In this document: piece after piece, positions 34,161 to 47,039 of the stretch
How the letters are laid out: each line of letters opens with the position of its first letter
Position numbering within the stretch: the stretch's first letter is position 1
Assembly (NCBI GenBank): GCA_011800805.1
Contig: MPNW01000015.1
Location: forward strand, 279,402-343,401
Direction of reading: 5' to 3'
DNA length: 64,000 nucleotides
Source of the DNA: Hirudo medicinalis
Taxonomy: Eukaryota; Annelida; Clitellata; Hirudinida; Hirudinidae
Translations under genes and position numbers: made by a program
The notes under the pieces: generated by a model
What the model saw: the letters and a program-made list of their open reading frames with translations, nothing else
The model's database searches: none
What the model was told of the DNA's origin: nothing

Positions 34161-36901
34161 CCGCATTTGGAGCCTTCCACCAAACGCCACCTCTGCAAAT
34201 TGTCCCTGGAGAGCAAGTGGTCGTCCAATGGCCTTATCGCGAAGGCAAGCCAGAGCGGGGACATCTTTCAAACAACGGTTCAAGTAAGGAATTGTTGTAC
34301 TGCGCCTTCCCATGTTGTCCATTTACCCGGCTGTGCTTGTTGCACTGCCCTCGTGAGTCACGTTGATAATCAACATCCCCTGGATTCTGTGTTGTTCCTT
34401 TTGAAACTCGACGAGCGTGACATTCGACACCCACTGCAGATGGAAGTATACCAAGCAACGCTCTGATGTCACAACACTTGGAATTTAGTTTCCTGGTTGT
34501 TTAGGGGATGCGCACCCCATTAGGGGCCACAGCAGCTGTGGGGAGAGGGGTGTTTTCAAAATTGCGGGGGAGGGGAACACTCCCCATAGGGAGGGGTAAA
34601 TAACTCCCTTCTCGTGACTAGGTCTTGTTTCACTTTTCGCCTTTCCTGGATAATCAGAGCGGCTATGACTAATGAGCTCGCTTGGGACCATTTTGGAAGG
34701 TGGTCATGGCCCGTCTGGAAAGGACCTTTTAATTCCTCGAACATCAGTACGGTTACTGATTCGTCGATCTCATGCTGCGCTCGCAATTTTCTTCCAGATC
34801 TAAGCTGTGCTGTCCGCGGAGTTGTTGAGCATCCACTGGGTTCATATTTTAGAGGGCTTGTACTCTTCCACGATGGACCTCCGAGGCAGTCGCAAACTCG
34901 CGCCTGCTGTAGAGGGCAACCGATGACAGCGCTGGAGGAAGGCCTAGCCATTTTCTTGTGCATCGGTTAACTTTCCTCTCCAGATCCTCGACCACTGACA
35001 AACCAATCTCTTAGATGGTTAATGGCCAGAGCAGCCTTGAAAGGAAAGCAATGCACTCAAAGCGGAAAAGTATAGAGATCTGTCGATGGACCTGGAAGCG
35101 AAAGGTTACAGAACCCCACAGACGCAAAGGGCGTATTCGGCAGGTCGACTTACGCTTTCCTCACAAAGATTGGATTGTCTAGCCGAGAATGAATGAAGGC
35201 TATGACAAAGATGTCTGAGACTGCAGAAGTTTTCCAAAGAATGTTTTATCACACAGACATTAGTCTACTTAAACCACTATAAATTAATGTTATGTTACGT
35301 TCTCCGGTGTCAATGATCTACCGAAACCCCTTGGCCGAGAGATGCGGTATTGTCGGGAAAAATAGGACGATCACGGGCTCTCAAATTACTATCGGCTACC
35401 ATGCAAATGGGATCGAATAAAAGTCCTTGGCTGAATAATGAAAAATTCTATTTCCAGATGCCGCTGCAAAGGAAATGTAGGCTCCAGTTTGCTTATATTA
35501 AGTATAAGGCGTGAAGAAGCCACCGAAAAATTTTCATGGCATAAGATACTGAGGCGGGCTTCCAAACGATGCAATAAGCGACATAAAAAAAGCCAGTGAT
35601 GGCCTTCAGAGTCGTTTCCAGTCCAGGCAGTAATGATTGGTTTAAGACCAACGAAAACCTTTCATAGCCGAATAAATCTTTGGGTTCGAAAGGGAAAAAC
35701 CGACAGGATGCAATTTTCAGTTTCCTACAAATTTTATGATCCATCTAATTTTCGAAGACCTCACTTGCCACGTAATATGGCGAACGATGCTGAGAAAGTG
35801 GCTCGTATAAATGAAGGAGGGGATGGGCGCTTTAAGTTAAATTTTCAGTAAATAACATTGCAAACAAAACTATGTGACAGAGCACTGCTGCAGGGAACCA
35901 GCTGATCTCTTCAGAGGAAAAGGCATTTCCGAAAAGTAATTTGGCCTGCATGTAGTTAATTTTAAAAAGTGAAACATGATGAATTTAACATACTCTTCAA
36001 CACACGACTCCCAGCAAGCTCTAATGAAACTCAAATGCCAACTGTGAAAGCATGAACACTTTACAAAACTAATAAATGTAATTAAACTTAGAGTAAAATG
36101 AAGTCAATTATAAAACATTGAAATTCACAGTATTTTTCCAGCAATCAAAGCCCAGCGTTGAAATATTTAATGGAATTTCAACACTGGTCGAAAGAAAGCA
36201 TAAATTCAGTAAGTTTATGACTTAAATGTCTTAAAGAAACTTTGATTGTTGAAAAAATGCATCACAAATGTCAACAGTTAGATCAAAACGCATAAATCTA
36301 CACAATTTTAGATGCTCCATTCAAAGAATGCCCTAGAAACCCACCAACTGTTATGCAAGAAAACAAAATATGCTGACTAAAATAGTAGCTAACTCAACAA
36401 TACATATTTTCAATAAACAATATTCAATCACAATAAAATGAAATTTGCATATGAAGAAAATCCAGAAGAGAACACGGGGAAAAACATAAATTAAATGAAA
36501 TAAAAATGCAGCAATCAACTGCGAGAGGAATGACTTAAAGTTCAGAATTTCCATCAATAAAAAGAATTAGAAATTGTTTGCCTACAACCATTGAACATCA
36601 ATTGTTTCAAGAAAGCACAATGCACAAAGCACACACATCACACGGGATGAAAAGAAAGAAAGCATAACATGAGCAAGCAACTTCTCTAGAGCAAAAATGG
36701 AAATTACTAAACTAAGCTACAATAACAGGAATAGTTGCATCAGAATGGAATCAATGAGCAAACCAACATTTAAGATTTGATATTAAAAATCTTTGAATAT
36801 GAGACAAGAAGCTTCTCATCATCTTAAATAATTCCTTTACTTGTTAGTTTGGCTTTCTGAAAGTTTTAAAGAATTTTAAGCAAACATGTGTATGCAATCA
36901 G
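34161..36901. other. GC-richer block of unknown origin, then A-rich DNA
   Basis: From 34160 to about 35880 GC is higher than in the genes on either side, with overlapping ORFs of 60-135 codons on both strands (largest 34556-34963 reverse). None resembles a known protein and none is favoured by splice signals. It may be further remains of the gypsy element or another repeat. 35880-36900 is A-rich with nothing recognised. Confidence 0.35.
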
Positions 36902-39900
36902 TTATCTCAAATTACTAACAAGACCAGACTTATTGACTGGCATCCGTGTACAAATGCTTTTCTTTTCTTCTTGCATCTTCTTCAGTCGCTCCTGAGCTTC
37001 GTGATGTCTAGTAAGAATGATTGGCATCATTTCAATGGCTAGGTCTATTACAACTGGTTTGAAGTATATAGATTAGGTAGATAGATTATTAAGTGCCTAA
37101 TTATCTTTAAATTCAGTGAGTAACAACCTTAGTTTAGCAATTCTCTGCATTTCCTTCTTCCAAACATCTTTGAAATCTTGACAAAATGTCACCCACAAAC
37201 CAAAAAAGTCCTTCAAACTCATGAAATTATCTTCTCCCCTTTGGGAATTTGCCATAAAGAAACAAACACATGACTCATATCTGCATTACCACAATTTTTA
37301 TGATCATATTTATTTTAATTTTTCTTATTTTATAAAATTTCAAAGATAAGACCAACTTCTTTTTCACTTCTAAAAGATTGTTTTCTTGCTCATTCATAGC
37401 TATTTTAGCTAGAATTGAGTGGACAAATTATCCATTTAGTTTGACAACATTGAACTCATCATTGAAAGTAATGAAGTCAATAAATACTTGCCCTTGCTCA
37501 TAAATATCCCCATTTTGCTCTGAAATGGTTCCAATGTGTCCTTGGTTGACTTGAACAGTATCCTTTTGATTTTCAACTCACATCCTTATAATTTACAAAA
37601 TAGTGGAACACTTTGAAAGTTGAATTCTAAGTTTATTATAGTCTTTAATAATAATAATAATAGTTCATTTTTTATGGCGCTAAATGCAGAGCATCAGAGG
37701 CGCCTCGGTTCTCCGTCCAACGCTATTTTGAAGAGGTGAGTCTTCAACCGACGCTTGAAGAGTTCAAGCGTAGGTTGAGACCTGATGATGGGGGGAAGGT
37801 CGTTCCAGATGGCAGGCGAGGCATAGGTGAAGCCTCGATTGACGATGGATGATCTGTGGACTGGTTGGTGAAGGTGAATTGCGGAGGATGAACGAAGGTG
37901 GTTGGGAATATGGCAGCGGTGAATGAGTTGGTTGAGATAGGGAGGGTTGGATGCGGCTAGAATATGATAAGTGATTAAGGAGATTTTGAAGATAATGCGA
38001 AGGTATATAGGTAACAGTGCAGTTGCCTCAGGCATTCAGAGCCGTTAAGGCTGGGATTGAGAAGAACGAGCTTGGCTAGATTACTTTGGGTGCACTGAAG
38101 GGAGTAGATAAGTGAGGCAGAGGTACCATAGAGGAGGGAGTTGCAGTAGTCAAGACGAGAGAGGACCAGACTGTGTGCAAGAGTAGAAGTTGTGTTGACA
38201 GAGAGGAATGGACGGATATGTCTGATAGCCCAGATGAGGTGGTTGCATGATTTTATTACAGAGATGGCGCGCTGTTTAAAGCTGAGGTGGGATTCAAAGG
38301 TGACGCCGAGGAGTTTTAGGATAGTAGAAGAAGGAAGAGTAGTCCCAGCGATGTTTATTGAAGATGGGGAGATAGATTCTTGAGGTGTGTGGATGCGCCG
38401 ATAAACATAACTTCAGATTTCTGCGGGTTGAGTTGAAGAAAATTGACGAGATGCCAGTCGTTAATGGCATCTGTGCACTTAGGCAGATTGTCAAGTTGTT
38501 CGGAGACACTGTGGTTGGAGAGGACGAGTAAAGGCTCGTGTCATCCGCTTATTGGTGAAAAGACACGTCGAAGTTCTTAACTATGTGGGATAGGGGTGAG
38601 GTATAGGTCGTGAAAAGCAGGGGTCCTAGGACAGAGCCCTGAGGAACCCCGGCAAGGAGAGCAGTGGAGGGGGAAGTGTGATCGCCAAGCTTAACATATT
38701 GAGATCTGTTGGAAAAGTAGGAGCGAAGCCACGAGAGGGCAAAAATCAGAGTGGAGTCTATCCAACAGTATTCGGTGGTTAATAGTGTCATAGGCAGCTG
38801 ATAGGTCGAGGCCGACCATGACGGTGCAATTACAATTTCTACACATGTTGGAAAGATTGTTAAAGATGTGAGAGAGGGCAGTTTCTGTGGAGAAACCAGG
38901 TCTATAGGCAGATTGCAAGGGAGAGAAATTAGGGGAGTTAGTAATATGAGGACGAACCCTGGGAAGAATGAGTCTCTCTAGCAGTTTTGACACGGTGGAA
39001 AGGTTAGAGATAGGTCTATAATCATTGACAAGTCTTTGATAAATAAATTGTTAAGAAATATTAACTGCCATTTAATTCATTCCATTTCTATTGAATAAAG
39101 AAATTCATGTAATTTTTGAATAAATAGTAATAGGAAATTTAAGTTTGTAAACGTCTGAAATGTGAATAAATGAAAAAAATTAAATTAAAAATAATTAATT
39201 ATTGAGAATAAAAATTTTATTATGTTTGCTAACCATCAAGAGAGGAGTCAAGCCTATCTAGCTCAGAATTTAGATCATCGAAGTTGACATTTGCAGCCTG
39301 CATTACATCACTAGGTTCAGGAATTGGAAGAGGCACATATTCAGTCAGTGATCCATCTTCCGCATGTTGAGCCAAATATATCTTTACAATATATTCCAGG
39401 AGACTCAAAGTATTGTCCTGAAATTATTTAACTCAACAATCAAAGTATTGTAATAGTATGCAATTTACCTTTCAATTATTTTAAGTGCTCACTTTACTTT
39501 TGACATCCTTTAGTTTAGATAAAATGTCTAATCCAAAGCCATCTGCTTGTCCTCTGGCAGTGCCTTTTTAAAATGTTTGCATCACTTTAAAACCATAATC
39601 AATGAGCAAAAAATGTTGCAAACCTCCGTTCATGTAGTTTCCAAGAGCCAGTATTAATCCAAAAATTGTCTCAATGTTAGCATTGCACATGATGTTCTAC
39701 ATTAATAAAAAGCAGTTTTCTTATTGGTTTCATAGAATTCCCACCAATTGAATGCATAGCTGAAAACTATTACTGAAAATGCTTACCTCAACAATCATCT
39801 TGACATTTATTAATCTCTGTTCTATGCTTGACAAAGACTCAAAGAATGATGTTTGGAAAATGAAACAGTAACAACGATCATCAAAACAAGGTATTTGAGA

Positions 39901-42900
39901 AAGTTCATAAATGAACCTGTAAAAAAATATATAATCAACTGTAAAAAAAAATTAAAATGTGACAGCATTTGCTAACTGTTCAGGTCTGTCTAGAATCGAA
40001 TCTGGGTGTTTGACGAGAAAGTTTCGAACGAGTTCAATTTCACTTTCTTCTGGCCTCTTGAAATGTGTAATTTAAAATGATGAGTGAAAATAAGTAGATT
40101 CATCATCCCAATAAAATCACACCTGTTCATAAAAGGCTGAGAGCATTTCTGTTGAGAGGACCGAAGGGTCGAACTCAAGAAGCGCTAAAAAACATAATTA
40201 GCAATTTGCAGCATTACAATAAATACATTCACGACCATTTCTTTGAGAATGTGTCTCTCTGAAGAAAACTAACCTGTTTCAATATCAGCGACATTTAAAT
40301 GGAGGCTAGTAATGAATATACCAAGTGCCTGAGACTTTTTACTGTCTAGCAATTTAACAACCTTAAATGAAAATAGATTCATCGGTTAATAATTGCAAGA
40401 CTTCTTCACTGCCTAGTAGCTGTTGATGTTAAGCATGCCACTTTAATTATTACTTTAAACAATAAACTAACTTAGAGGTTTAATTATCATTCTGCCTTGT
40501 TCTCTGTGTTATCTTTTATCTTATATTTATAATATTTATAATATTTGCAAAAATTATTTCTGTGTTATCTTTTATCTTATATTTATAATATTTATAATAT
40601 TTGCAAAAATTATTTCAGGTCAAAAACATTTTCATAATTTATGTAGACAAACCTCTTTAATTTTTTTGCATTCCTCCTTTTTTGTGGTCCAATTTTTTCT
40701 TTTGGTGGGGGCTTTTGCAAATAAATCCTCAAATTCAGCAAAGTCCATTTCTGGTTCTCGTAGAATATTCCATAAGCACTGAGAAGTTGGGCTAAAATAA
40801 GTAACAAACAGTGTTTAAATGAAGGCATTAATTTATCACAGGTAATCAATTATCTTGGGTTGCAAAAATCATTGCAGGATCAAATTTTTGATTGAAATAG
40901 TATCTCCCTAAATGCAAATAAATGTAAACATTACGTTGCATCTGATTCATGGACAGTTTCTACCGGAACTTGAATTCTTTTCCAAAACAAAGGCTTCATG
41001 GCTGCTTTAGGTAAGACCGCAGGTTTCCTCGGAACTAGTAAATTAAACATATTTTTGTATCCATAATATCTATAATTTTGATGACAACAACTTTTAAAAT
41101 TGTAGAGAAATCAGAATTAATTAAACAAATCCACCAGCAAATTAACCTTGTTGAACTGTGGAAGTTGGTGGACCAAAGGGTGGAATTGGATCTACTGCAC
41201 TGCTCTGGAGCATTGGAGGGGGTGGTGTTGATCCATCAGGTAAAAGTAATGGCAGTGACCCAACAGGTAATGGTGGAGGAGGTGGTATTGATCCAACAGG
41301 TAAGGGTGGAGGTGGTGGTATTGATCCAACAGGATATGGTGGAGGAGGTGGTATCGATCCAACAGGTAAGGGTGGAGGTGGTGGTATTGATCCAACAGGT
41401 AAGGGTGGAGGTGGTGGTATTGATCCAACAGGTAATGGTGGAGGTGCTGGTATTGATCTATCAGGTAAGGGTGGAGGTGGTGGTATTGATCCAGTTGGCA
41501 GTGCTGGTACTGAAAACTGAGTTGAGGTAGATTCTATTTGTGATATTTGTTGAACTGATTCAGCTGAATTAGACATGGTGAATGGAATAAGAGTCACTGA
41601 ATAAAGTTCCTGTGGAATATTAGCGAAGCTATATTCATGAGTAGAGGAGTTAGAAATAATTGACTCTGAAGACATTATCAATGGTGCTGTGGATTTTACT
41701 GATATCAATGATGAATTAACAAGTTGATCAGCTGAGCCCAGGTTAGCTTTGCAAAAGTTGATAGACTTTCCAGTTTCCATACCCAAAGGAAATGATGTTT
41801 GTAAAGAAATGTCAGCACTTTTTGAAGCATGATTTTGAGTTGACAGGCCAAGTGTTGTAAAAATAAATGCCTTCAAATCTTCAATGGGAGATGTGGCTCT
41901 CTCACACAAAGATTTTCTGCAGACGTTTTCAAAGAAATCTGATGTTTGAGTTTCGGAACTCCTTAAGATTGTGCTGGTTTGAGTAAGGCCATCCTTAGTA
42001 TCTTTATTATTAGAGGACTCAGAACTCAGAGACATGACACAGTTCAGACTTTCAATTCCAGAGAGTATTCTGTACTTCTCAACTTCCTGTTTAAGCTCTT
42101 TCAATTTTTGCTCATATTCAGCAATCTGAGGTAGACCACCTTCAACAAAATGTGAAGTCATCTCGGAAGGTTTCTGATAAATTAGCAGAAATTTATGAAT
42201 TTCATTTTGAAGGTATTATATCAAATATCCATAAATTATTAAATTAAATAAACTTTCTATTTCATAAACAATTTCAACTATTAATACTTTGGATAAGTTT
42301 GATTCTTCTTTCATTTCCTTTTTAGGTGTTACAGCTGAAGGCTTTCCTTCAACAAAGAAATAATTTCTTATAAATTGTTCAAATTATGAATGTTATAAGA
42401 AATACCTAAAGAAGACCTTTCAGTGCATGCATTTGCTTGGGAAGAGAATGGCCATAACTGAACATTTAATTTCCCAGGCAAGGTATCAGATGTTTGTAGT
42501 GCAAGAGTATGTGCCCAATAGTACATTAAGTCTGGCTGATAAAGTAAGGTTTACTAAAACTTATAACACATTAGTTTGAGATGAGATTTTACAGCATAAC
42601 ATAAAATAATATCCAATAAGCACTTCAAAGAGCATCATTTTCATCTATAAACTAAGAACCTCTGATTACTCGAATAAAAAAATTTCTTCCAAAAACAAAA
42701 TCTCAGATTCCATTCATGTGGATATTTATTTCACATTTGAACATTTTGCACAAGAATCACCTTAAAGATTTCAATTTGTTTATCTTCGTTCTTCTCTTCC
42801 ATTTTTCTTATGACACCTGCAGCTAATAGATAGGTGCAGAACTGAATTGATAAAAATCTGTAGTCATTGTAACTCAGCTCTTTTATCGAGTCCATCTGGG

Positions 42901-44121
42901 AACTCTCAGAAAAACAAGAGCAGAGCCAAGAAATCAACATCTGCCCTATTGGGATCATTTAAGTAAATCACATTGTTGATCAATTTAAACTATTTACTAC
43001 TTATTAAATATTTAACCTTCAAATTTATCCAACTGCTTAAAATCAAGTTTCTCAGGCACTGTCTTAGGATAGTGTACAACTTCTTCCAATGATGCAAATG
43101 TCAAACTATTTACTGAGCACCTGACATGGCTCTTCCTCCCATTTGTTCTCATTTGAGCAATGGAATGATCCGAATCATCATTGAGAGAAGTATGTCTTTT
43201 GTAAGGTTGAAAATTTTTTGTCTTGTATACATCCATTTCCTCTTTCAAATCATGTTTTTCACAGTTTAAATCTGATGACAGTGTTACTGATGAGCCTCCG
43301 TCAATGATGTTTTCATTGTTATTTTGCACTTGGTAAAGGTTGCCAATATTTGCAGCTTCCATACCAGATTCTAAAGAGTAACCAAACTTAGAAGAAAAAA
43401 TGTTTGAGCATTTGCTTTCATCATGACGATTGTTTGATGAGTCACTATACATTAGACTTTGGCTCAGCTCAGCATTAATGTTTGAATGCGATGACCTCAA
43501 AGTGTCTTTTGTCACCAATTTAGATTTGAAAATTTTGTCAAGTTTATTTGGAACATTGACAACTTTTAAATCCTCAACTGGAGTGATAGTGGAGGATGAC
43601 ATGGCAGTAATGGGATTATCATAAATACTTAGTTCCATGGAGGATCCATTTTCAGGAGCAGACATATATGGTGTTTCATCATTGGGAGAATGACTGTCTC
43701 GGGCATCGCAGAATAATTCGTCAAAATCATCCAATCCTTTATCAAATTTTGATTCAGGATTGATCAGACTACTGTAATTAGTTTCACCAAGATCCAACTG
43801 AAAATCATCCACTTTTTTATCAATAAAGTGACTATTAAAAGCCAATAAATCCTCAGAATTGTGTAAATCCTTAGCTACTGAAGGCAGGCTTTCCACCTGT
43901 GCATTGGTTCCACATGACTTTGCTATAGCAGTACCCAAAGAATTCTGTTGCTTCTTGGAAGTTTTTAAATTTCCACTCAATTTGGATTTCCCCCTTGAAG
44001 TGAGACCCTTAAAAATTTTAGATTTCTGATTGGTTCCACACCCTGAATCATTGCTTTGAGGTTGTGTAGATTCATGTGACACCCTGGCAGAGGGATCAGA
44101 ATGACTTCCCTGTTGTCCCAT
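36902..44121 (-). CDS. FMN2: Formin, FMN2/cappuccino type
   Basis: About eighteen exons from an ATG at 44121 (MGQQGS, a possible N-myristoylation start) to a stop at 36902, about 1290 aa. Exon 1 (43017-44121) is disordered. Exons 42761-42945 and 42406-42535 match a conserved N-terminal block of FMN2. Exon 41147-42173 has a short coiled coil (EYEQKLKELKQEVEKYRI) and the proline-rich FH1 region with repeated SIPPPPPLPVG. The FH2 domain starts at 41036 (MKPLFWKRIQV) and runs through WNILREPEMDFAEFEDLF, LGNYMNGG, RGQADGFGLDIL and FFGLWVTFCQDFKDVWKKE. A basic tail follows. The product nucleates unbranched actin filaments, with Spire as the known partner of this class. A LINE lies in the intron 37591-39234, and the intron after 37494 starts with GC. 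Confidence 0.92.
37652..39030 (-). mobile_element. 5'-truncated CR1/L2-like LINE in a formin intron
   Basis: Reverse-strand frames give reverse transcriptase blocks: YRPISNLS, LQSAYRPGFSTETAL, DLSAAYDTINHRIL, GVPQGSVLGPLLF, an ADDT motif, then LVLSRLDYCNSLLYG and ASPAIWNDLPP. The codon before ADD is TAA instead of Tyr, and frameshifts break the ORF, so the copy is dead. It ends in a TTA microsatellite. Near-identical 12-bp sequences AGTCTTTAATAA (37640-37651) and AGTCTTTGATAA (39031-39042) look like the target duplication. It sits in the formin intron between the exons ending at 39235 and starting at 37590. Confidence 0.85.
41266..41496 (-). repeat. 33-bp tandem repeat encoding the FH1 polyproline
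   Basis: Seven units of 33 bp, each encoding 11 residues of the form SIPPPPPLPVG on the formin strand, differ by a few bases; one has Tyr for Leu and one is SIPAPPPLPDR-like at the 5' side. Degenerate half-units continue towards 41200. The region binds profilin-actin in formins. Copy number is likely to vary between alleles. Confidence 0.85.
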
Positions 44122-45182
44122 GCAAATATAATGAGTTGCCCCACTTTGATGAGGAAAATATTAAATATGAAGAAATGCACAAATGCTAAGAATGATCAAC
44201 TTTAATATTCCATTCTCCTGAAAATCATAAGCATTTTATGTATTCTTATTGTTTTGCAGAAAACTTAGGTAATGCATCTTGAAATGTTAATATTTATGGC
44301 TAATTAGATCATTCAATGATACAATTATAACAATAATAATAAGCATCCCATTGTAGGATACTTGCAAAAATAGAATTAAAAGTTACAATTACATTTTAAG
44401 TTCGCAAACATATATTAAATGAATACCTGAACGTATGCTCCATAAATTCCAATCTCTAATAAATCAATTATTAACACAAAAATCAGAAACTTACTGCCGC
44501 ACTTGTTTACGGTATTATCGAAAGTGGCGTATGTTAGCAGAACCCCACTCCAACAAAAATATAATTAAAATGAATGCTGACAGCCAGTCATCTCAGAGCA
44601 AACTGTTTAATCGCATGGAATTGAAAGCAGGAATTGGAAACAGTTAATTTGTTCCTCCGTAATTTTCTACAAGTCGTGAAGTACGTTATATTACACAGCT
44701 TAGATACCAAAAGACTTTAGCATATTTCTTTATTAGTAATTTTGACGGTCAAGCATATACCAATTCAATCACGAATGCTTTAATTGTGAATGAGAAGAAA
44801 ATACTCCAAAATGAGACAAAAAACAAAAAAAATAGGATAACATAATCGTTAATTTTCATAAATTGCGCTTCGCAATTGAAGCTAAATCATCTAAGTTTAA
44901 AAAATAGATTCGGTGACAAAATGCCAATCGGGCAACTTCGTTAATTAGCCCCTCGAAAATATTTTCTAAGAGACGACAATGAGTTTTTTACATCTTGTCT
45001 GAAGACTTAATACGTGGATAAGCTAAATAAAATTCAGACAATTTCTGGGAGGGCCGGCTAAGGGCCGCAGCTTGTAGACAGACAATTGGCGTCCTTGCCA
45101 TAAAACAGATGCAATTAGGAATACCTCTATTCGACGTCTGTCAACATATTTCTACAAGTGGTCAGTAGCTAAGATTCCATAA
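44122..45182. other. 5' flank of the formin gene
   Basis: No gene recognised. A 70-codon ORF at 44435-44647 has no recognisable family. 44700-45180 is AT-rich with nothing defined. Confidence 0.35.
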
Positions 45183-46179
45183 GGGGCTGTCCATAAATAA
45201 ATTATGTCAACAAAATAAGGGGAACGGGGGTTTGAAAAAGTTTGACTATTGTTGACAAGAGGGAAGGGGAATTTAAGATTAATCGATGTCAACAGTGTTA
45301 TTTATTATATATATAAAATCTAAATTTTAACAGATGGATTTATAATATTACTGTCAGTCCTTCAGTTCAGTCGTCACGGCATGAGAGGAATTTCAAAATA
45401 TGTAACCTTTATGTTGCTTCACGAGCAGGGCCGCTTTGAGGGGGGAGCAAGTGCCCAAGGGCCCGGTAATTTTTGGGGCCCACCCAGGTTTTATAATATT
45501 GAAATTTCACAATCATTTTTGTGCTTTTCCATTACCAAATTGACATAACATATGAGCCCATGGACTACTAGGACTACTACTATGCCTACCAGGATTCATG
45601 TTCACAAGTTATGCTAGAGAAACATGATCAACATTACCGACAATGCGACCGTGAGCATAACAAATTAACACCTGTTTATCAACAAATAACCTTCAGCCAA
45701 TTCGAGTGGCTGCCAAACGACAGAAAGAGCTGATGACAATTATTGCACACTAGGAACATTTTGATATTTTATGAGCTGAATGGTTATCTGAAGATGATGT
45801 TGATTTGATTGGTTTATCAGTTCAACAAAATGATGGAAATGATGAATCCGATAGTATGCTTATTGTCATAACAGAGGAACATTTGACTCTCCCATGGGAA
45901 GATGATAGAAGCTGACATGAAAAAATTGACAATAATATTCAGTTTAACAATTATTTTATTTACTTTCAAAGTCGCAAATTCAAAGTGTTACAAGGTACAA
46001 ATTAAAATTGTAAAAAACACTTTTGGGGGTGTCAGGTTTTTGGCATAATTTTGATATATTTTGATATTTTTTGAAAAAAAATAAAACCCCTGTCTTTAAA
46101 AATTTGACAGTTGTTGACAAGGGGGAGGGAGGTGTTAACAATTACCTTAAATTTGTTGACATAATTAATGGACGACCCC
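45183..46179. mobile_element. PIF/Harbinger-like TIR element, about 1 kb
   Basis: Inverted ends share GGGG(CT/TC)GTCCAT and, after a few bases, AATTATGTCAACAAA. Both ends are flanked by TAA (45180-45182 and 46180-46182), the TWA duplication typical of PIF/Harbinger. Just inside each end a GTTGACAAG(A/G)GGGA motif occurs in direct orientation. Part of the interior is another repeat (45425-45560). A 45-codon open stretch ends at 45915, but no transposase motif is visible. Confidence 0.55.
45425..45560. repeat. Dispersed repeat nested in the TIR element
   Basis: GGTAATTTTTGGGGCCCACC and the following about 100 bp match 21993-22115 in the same order. Its presence inside the 45183-46179 element indicates a nested insertion or capture. 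Confidence 0.6.
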
Positions 46180-46550
46180 TAACATCAGATCCCCAATCAG
46201 ACAATCTAGGTCAATGATGCATATTAAAATAAATAATTAATAAAATAATAGATTTATTACACATACCATTATTTTCTAGCAAATTTGTTTTAAAAACGAC
46301 TCCGAATTATCGGTAACAAAACCAAATTTGGTTAACCATCAACATTTATGTCAGAAGCTTTCCTTATATTTTACTGGAGCTATTTTAATGAAATCAGCTA
46401 CGTATACTCCCCATAATAAAAAATATACGAATCTAGAAAACTATTAAGGGGCATACTCACAAAGGAGGGCAGCTCTTCCTGATATATTCCTTCCTATATA
46501 TTTTTAATCAAGAGTTAGAAAATTATGTTAATTTTTGTACTGACGTTGTA
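46180..46550. other. Intergenic
   Basis: AT-rich DNA; nothing recognised. Confidence 0.4.
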
Positions 46551-46757
46551 TTACAAAAGGTTGTGAATATATATTTTTGCCTTCTTCTGTTGCTCTTTCA
46601 GAGTCTTATGTGCCTGACTCAATGCCTGTATTAAATTGATAATTTCATTACGAAGACATCTATTTTGTCTGACACATTCTTCCAAATTGATTTCAAGCTC
46701 TTGAATTTTCCTATCTTTTGCATTTATTATTTCATTCCTTTCCAGTAAATTCTTCTT
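46551..46757 (-). CDS. Coiled-coil exon of an unrecognised gene
   Basis: The reverse strand after a TAG acceptor at about 46758 reads NLLERNEIINAKDRKIQELE, then INLEECVRQNRCLRNEII and QALSQAHKTLKEQQKK, and stops at 46551. The heptad pattern is regular over about 55 residues. A candidate upstream exon (46920-47000, MDRTLTISSFHQRIHLRECD) has a good donor but does not join in phase. It is either a short gene with a different first exon or a remnant. Confidence 0.4.
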   Translation of the reverse strand, partial: KKNLLERNEIINAKDRKIQELEINLEECVRQNRCLRNEIINLIQALSQAHKTLKEQQKKAKIYIHNLL

Positions 46758-47039
46758 CTACTGGGATTATAGCTAAAATTGTAGAGTAGTAAGATTGTGT
46801 GTCATCTTCATTTATGCAGAAAGTTTACAATAATAAGATTAAATTATATAAAACAATATCATAAATAAACATAGAATTATATAAATTAAAATTAGAACGG
46901 TTATTATGATTGATGTAAACCTCACCCCATGGACATTGGCCATCACATTCTCTAAGATGAATTCTTTGATGGAAGCTTGAAATTGTTAACGTTCTATCCA
47001 TAATTCCATAGAATAATAAAGTCAATAATAATACCTCTG

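Noticed and set aside
33943..34366. Long overlapping forward ORFs as a host gene
   Set aside because: The recognisable part is gypsy integrase in shifting frames, so it is a retroelement remnant.
41078..41530. Val/Gln-rich and Gly-rich forward ORFs of 120-150 codons
   Set aside because: Antisense shadows of the 33-bp FH1 repeat of the formin, open only because the repeat unit lacks stops.
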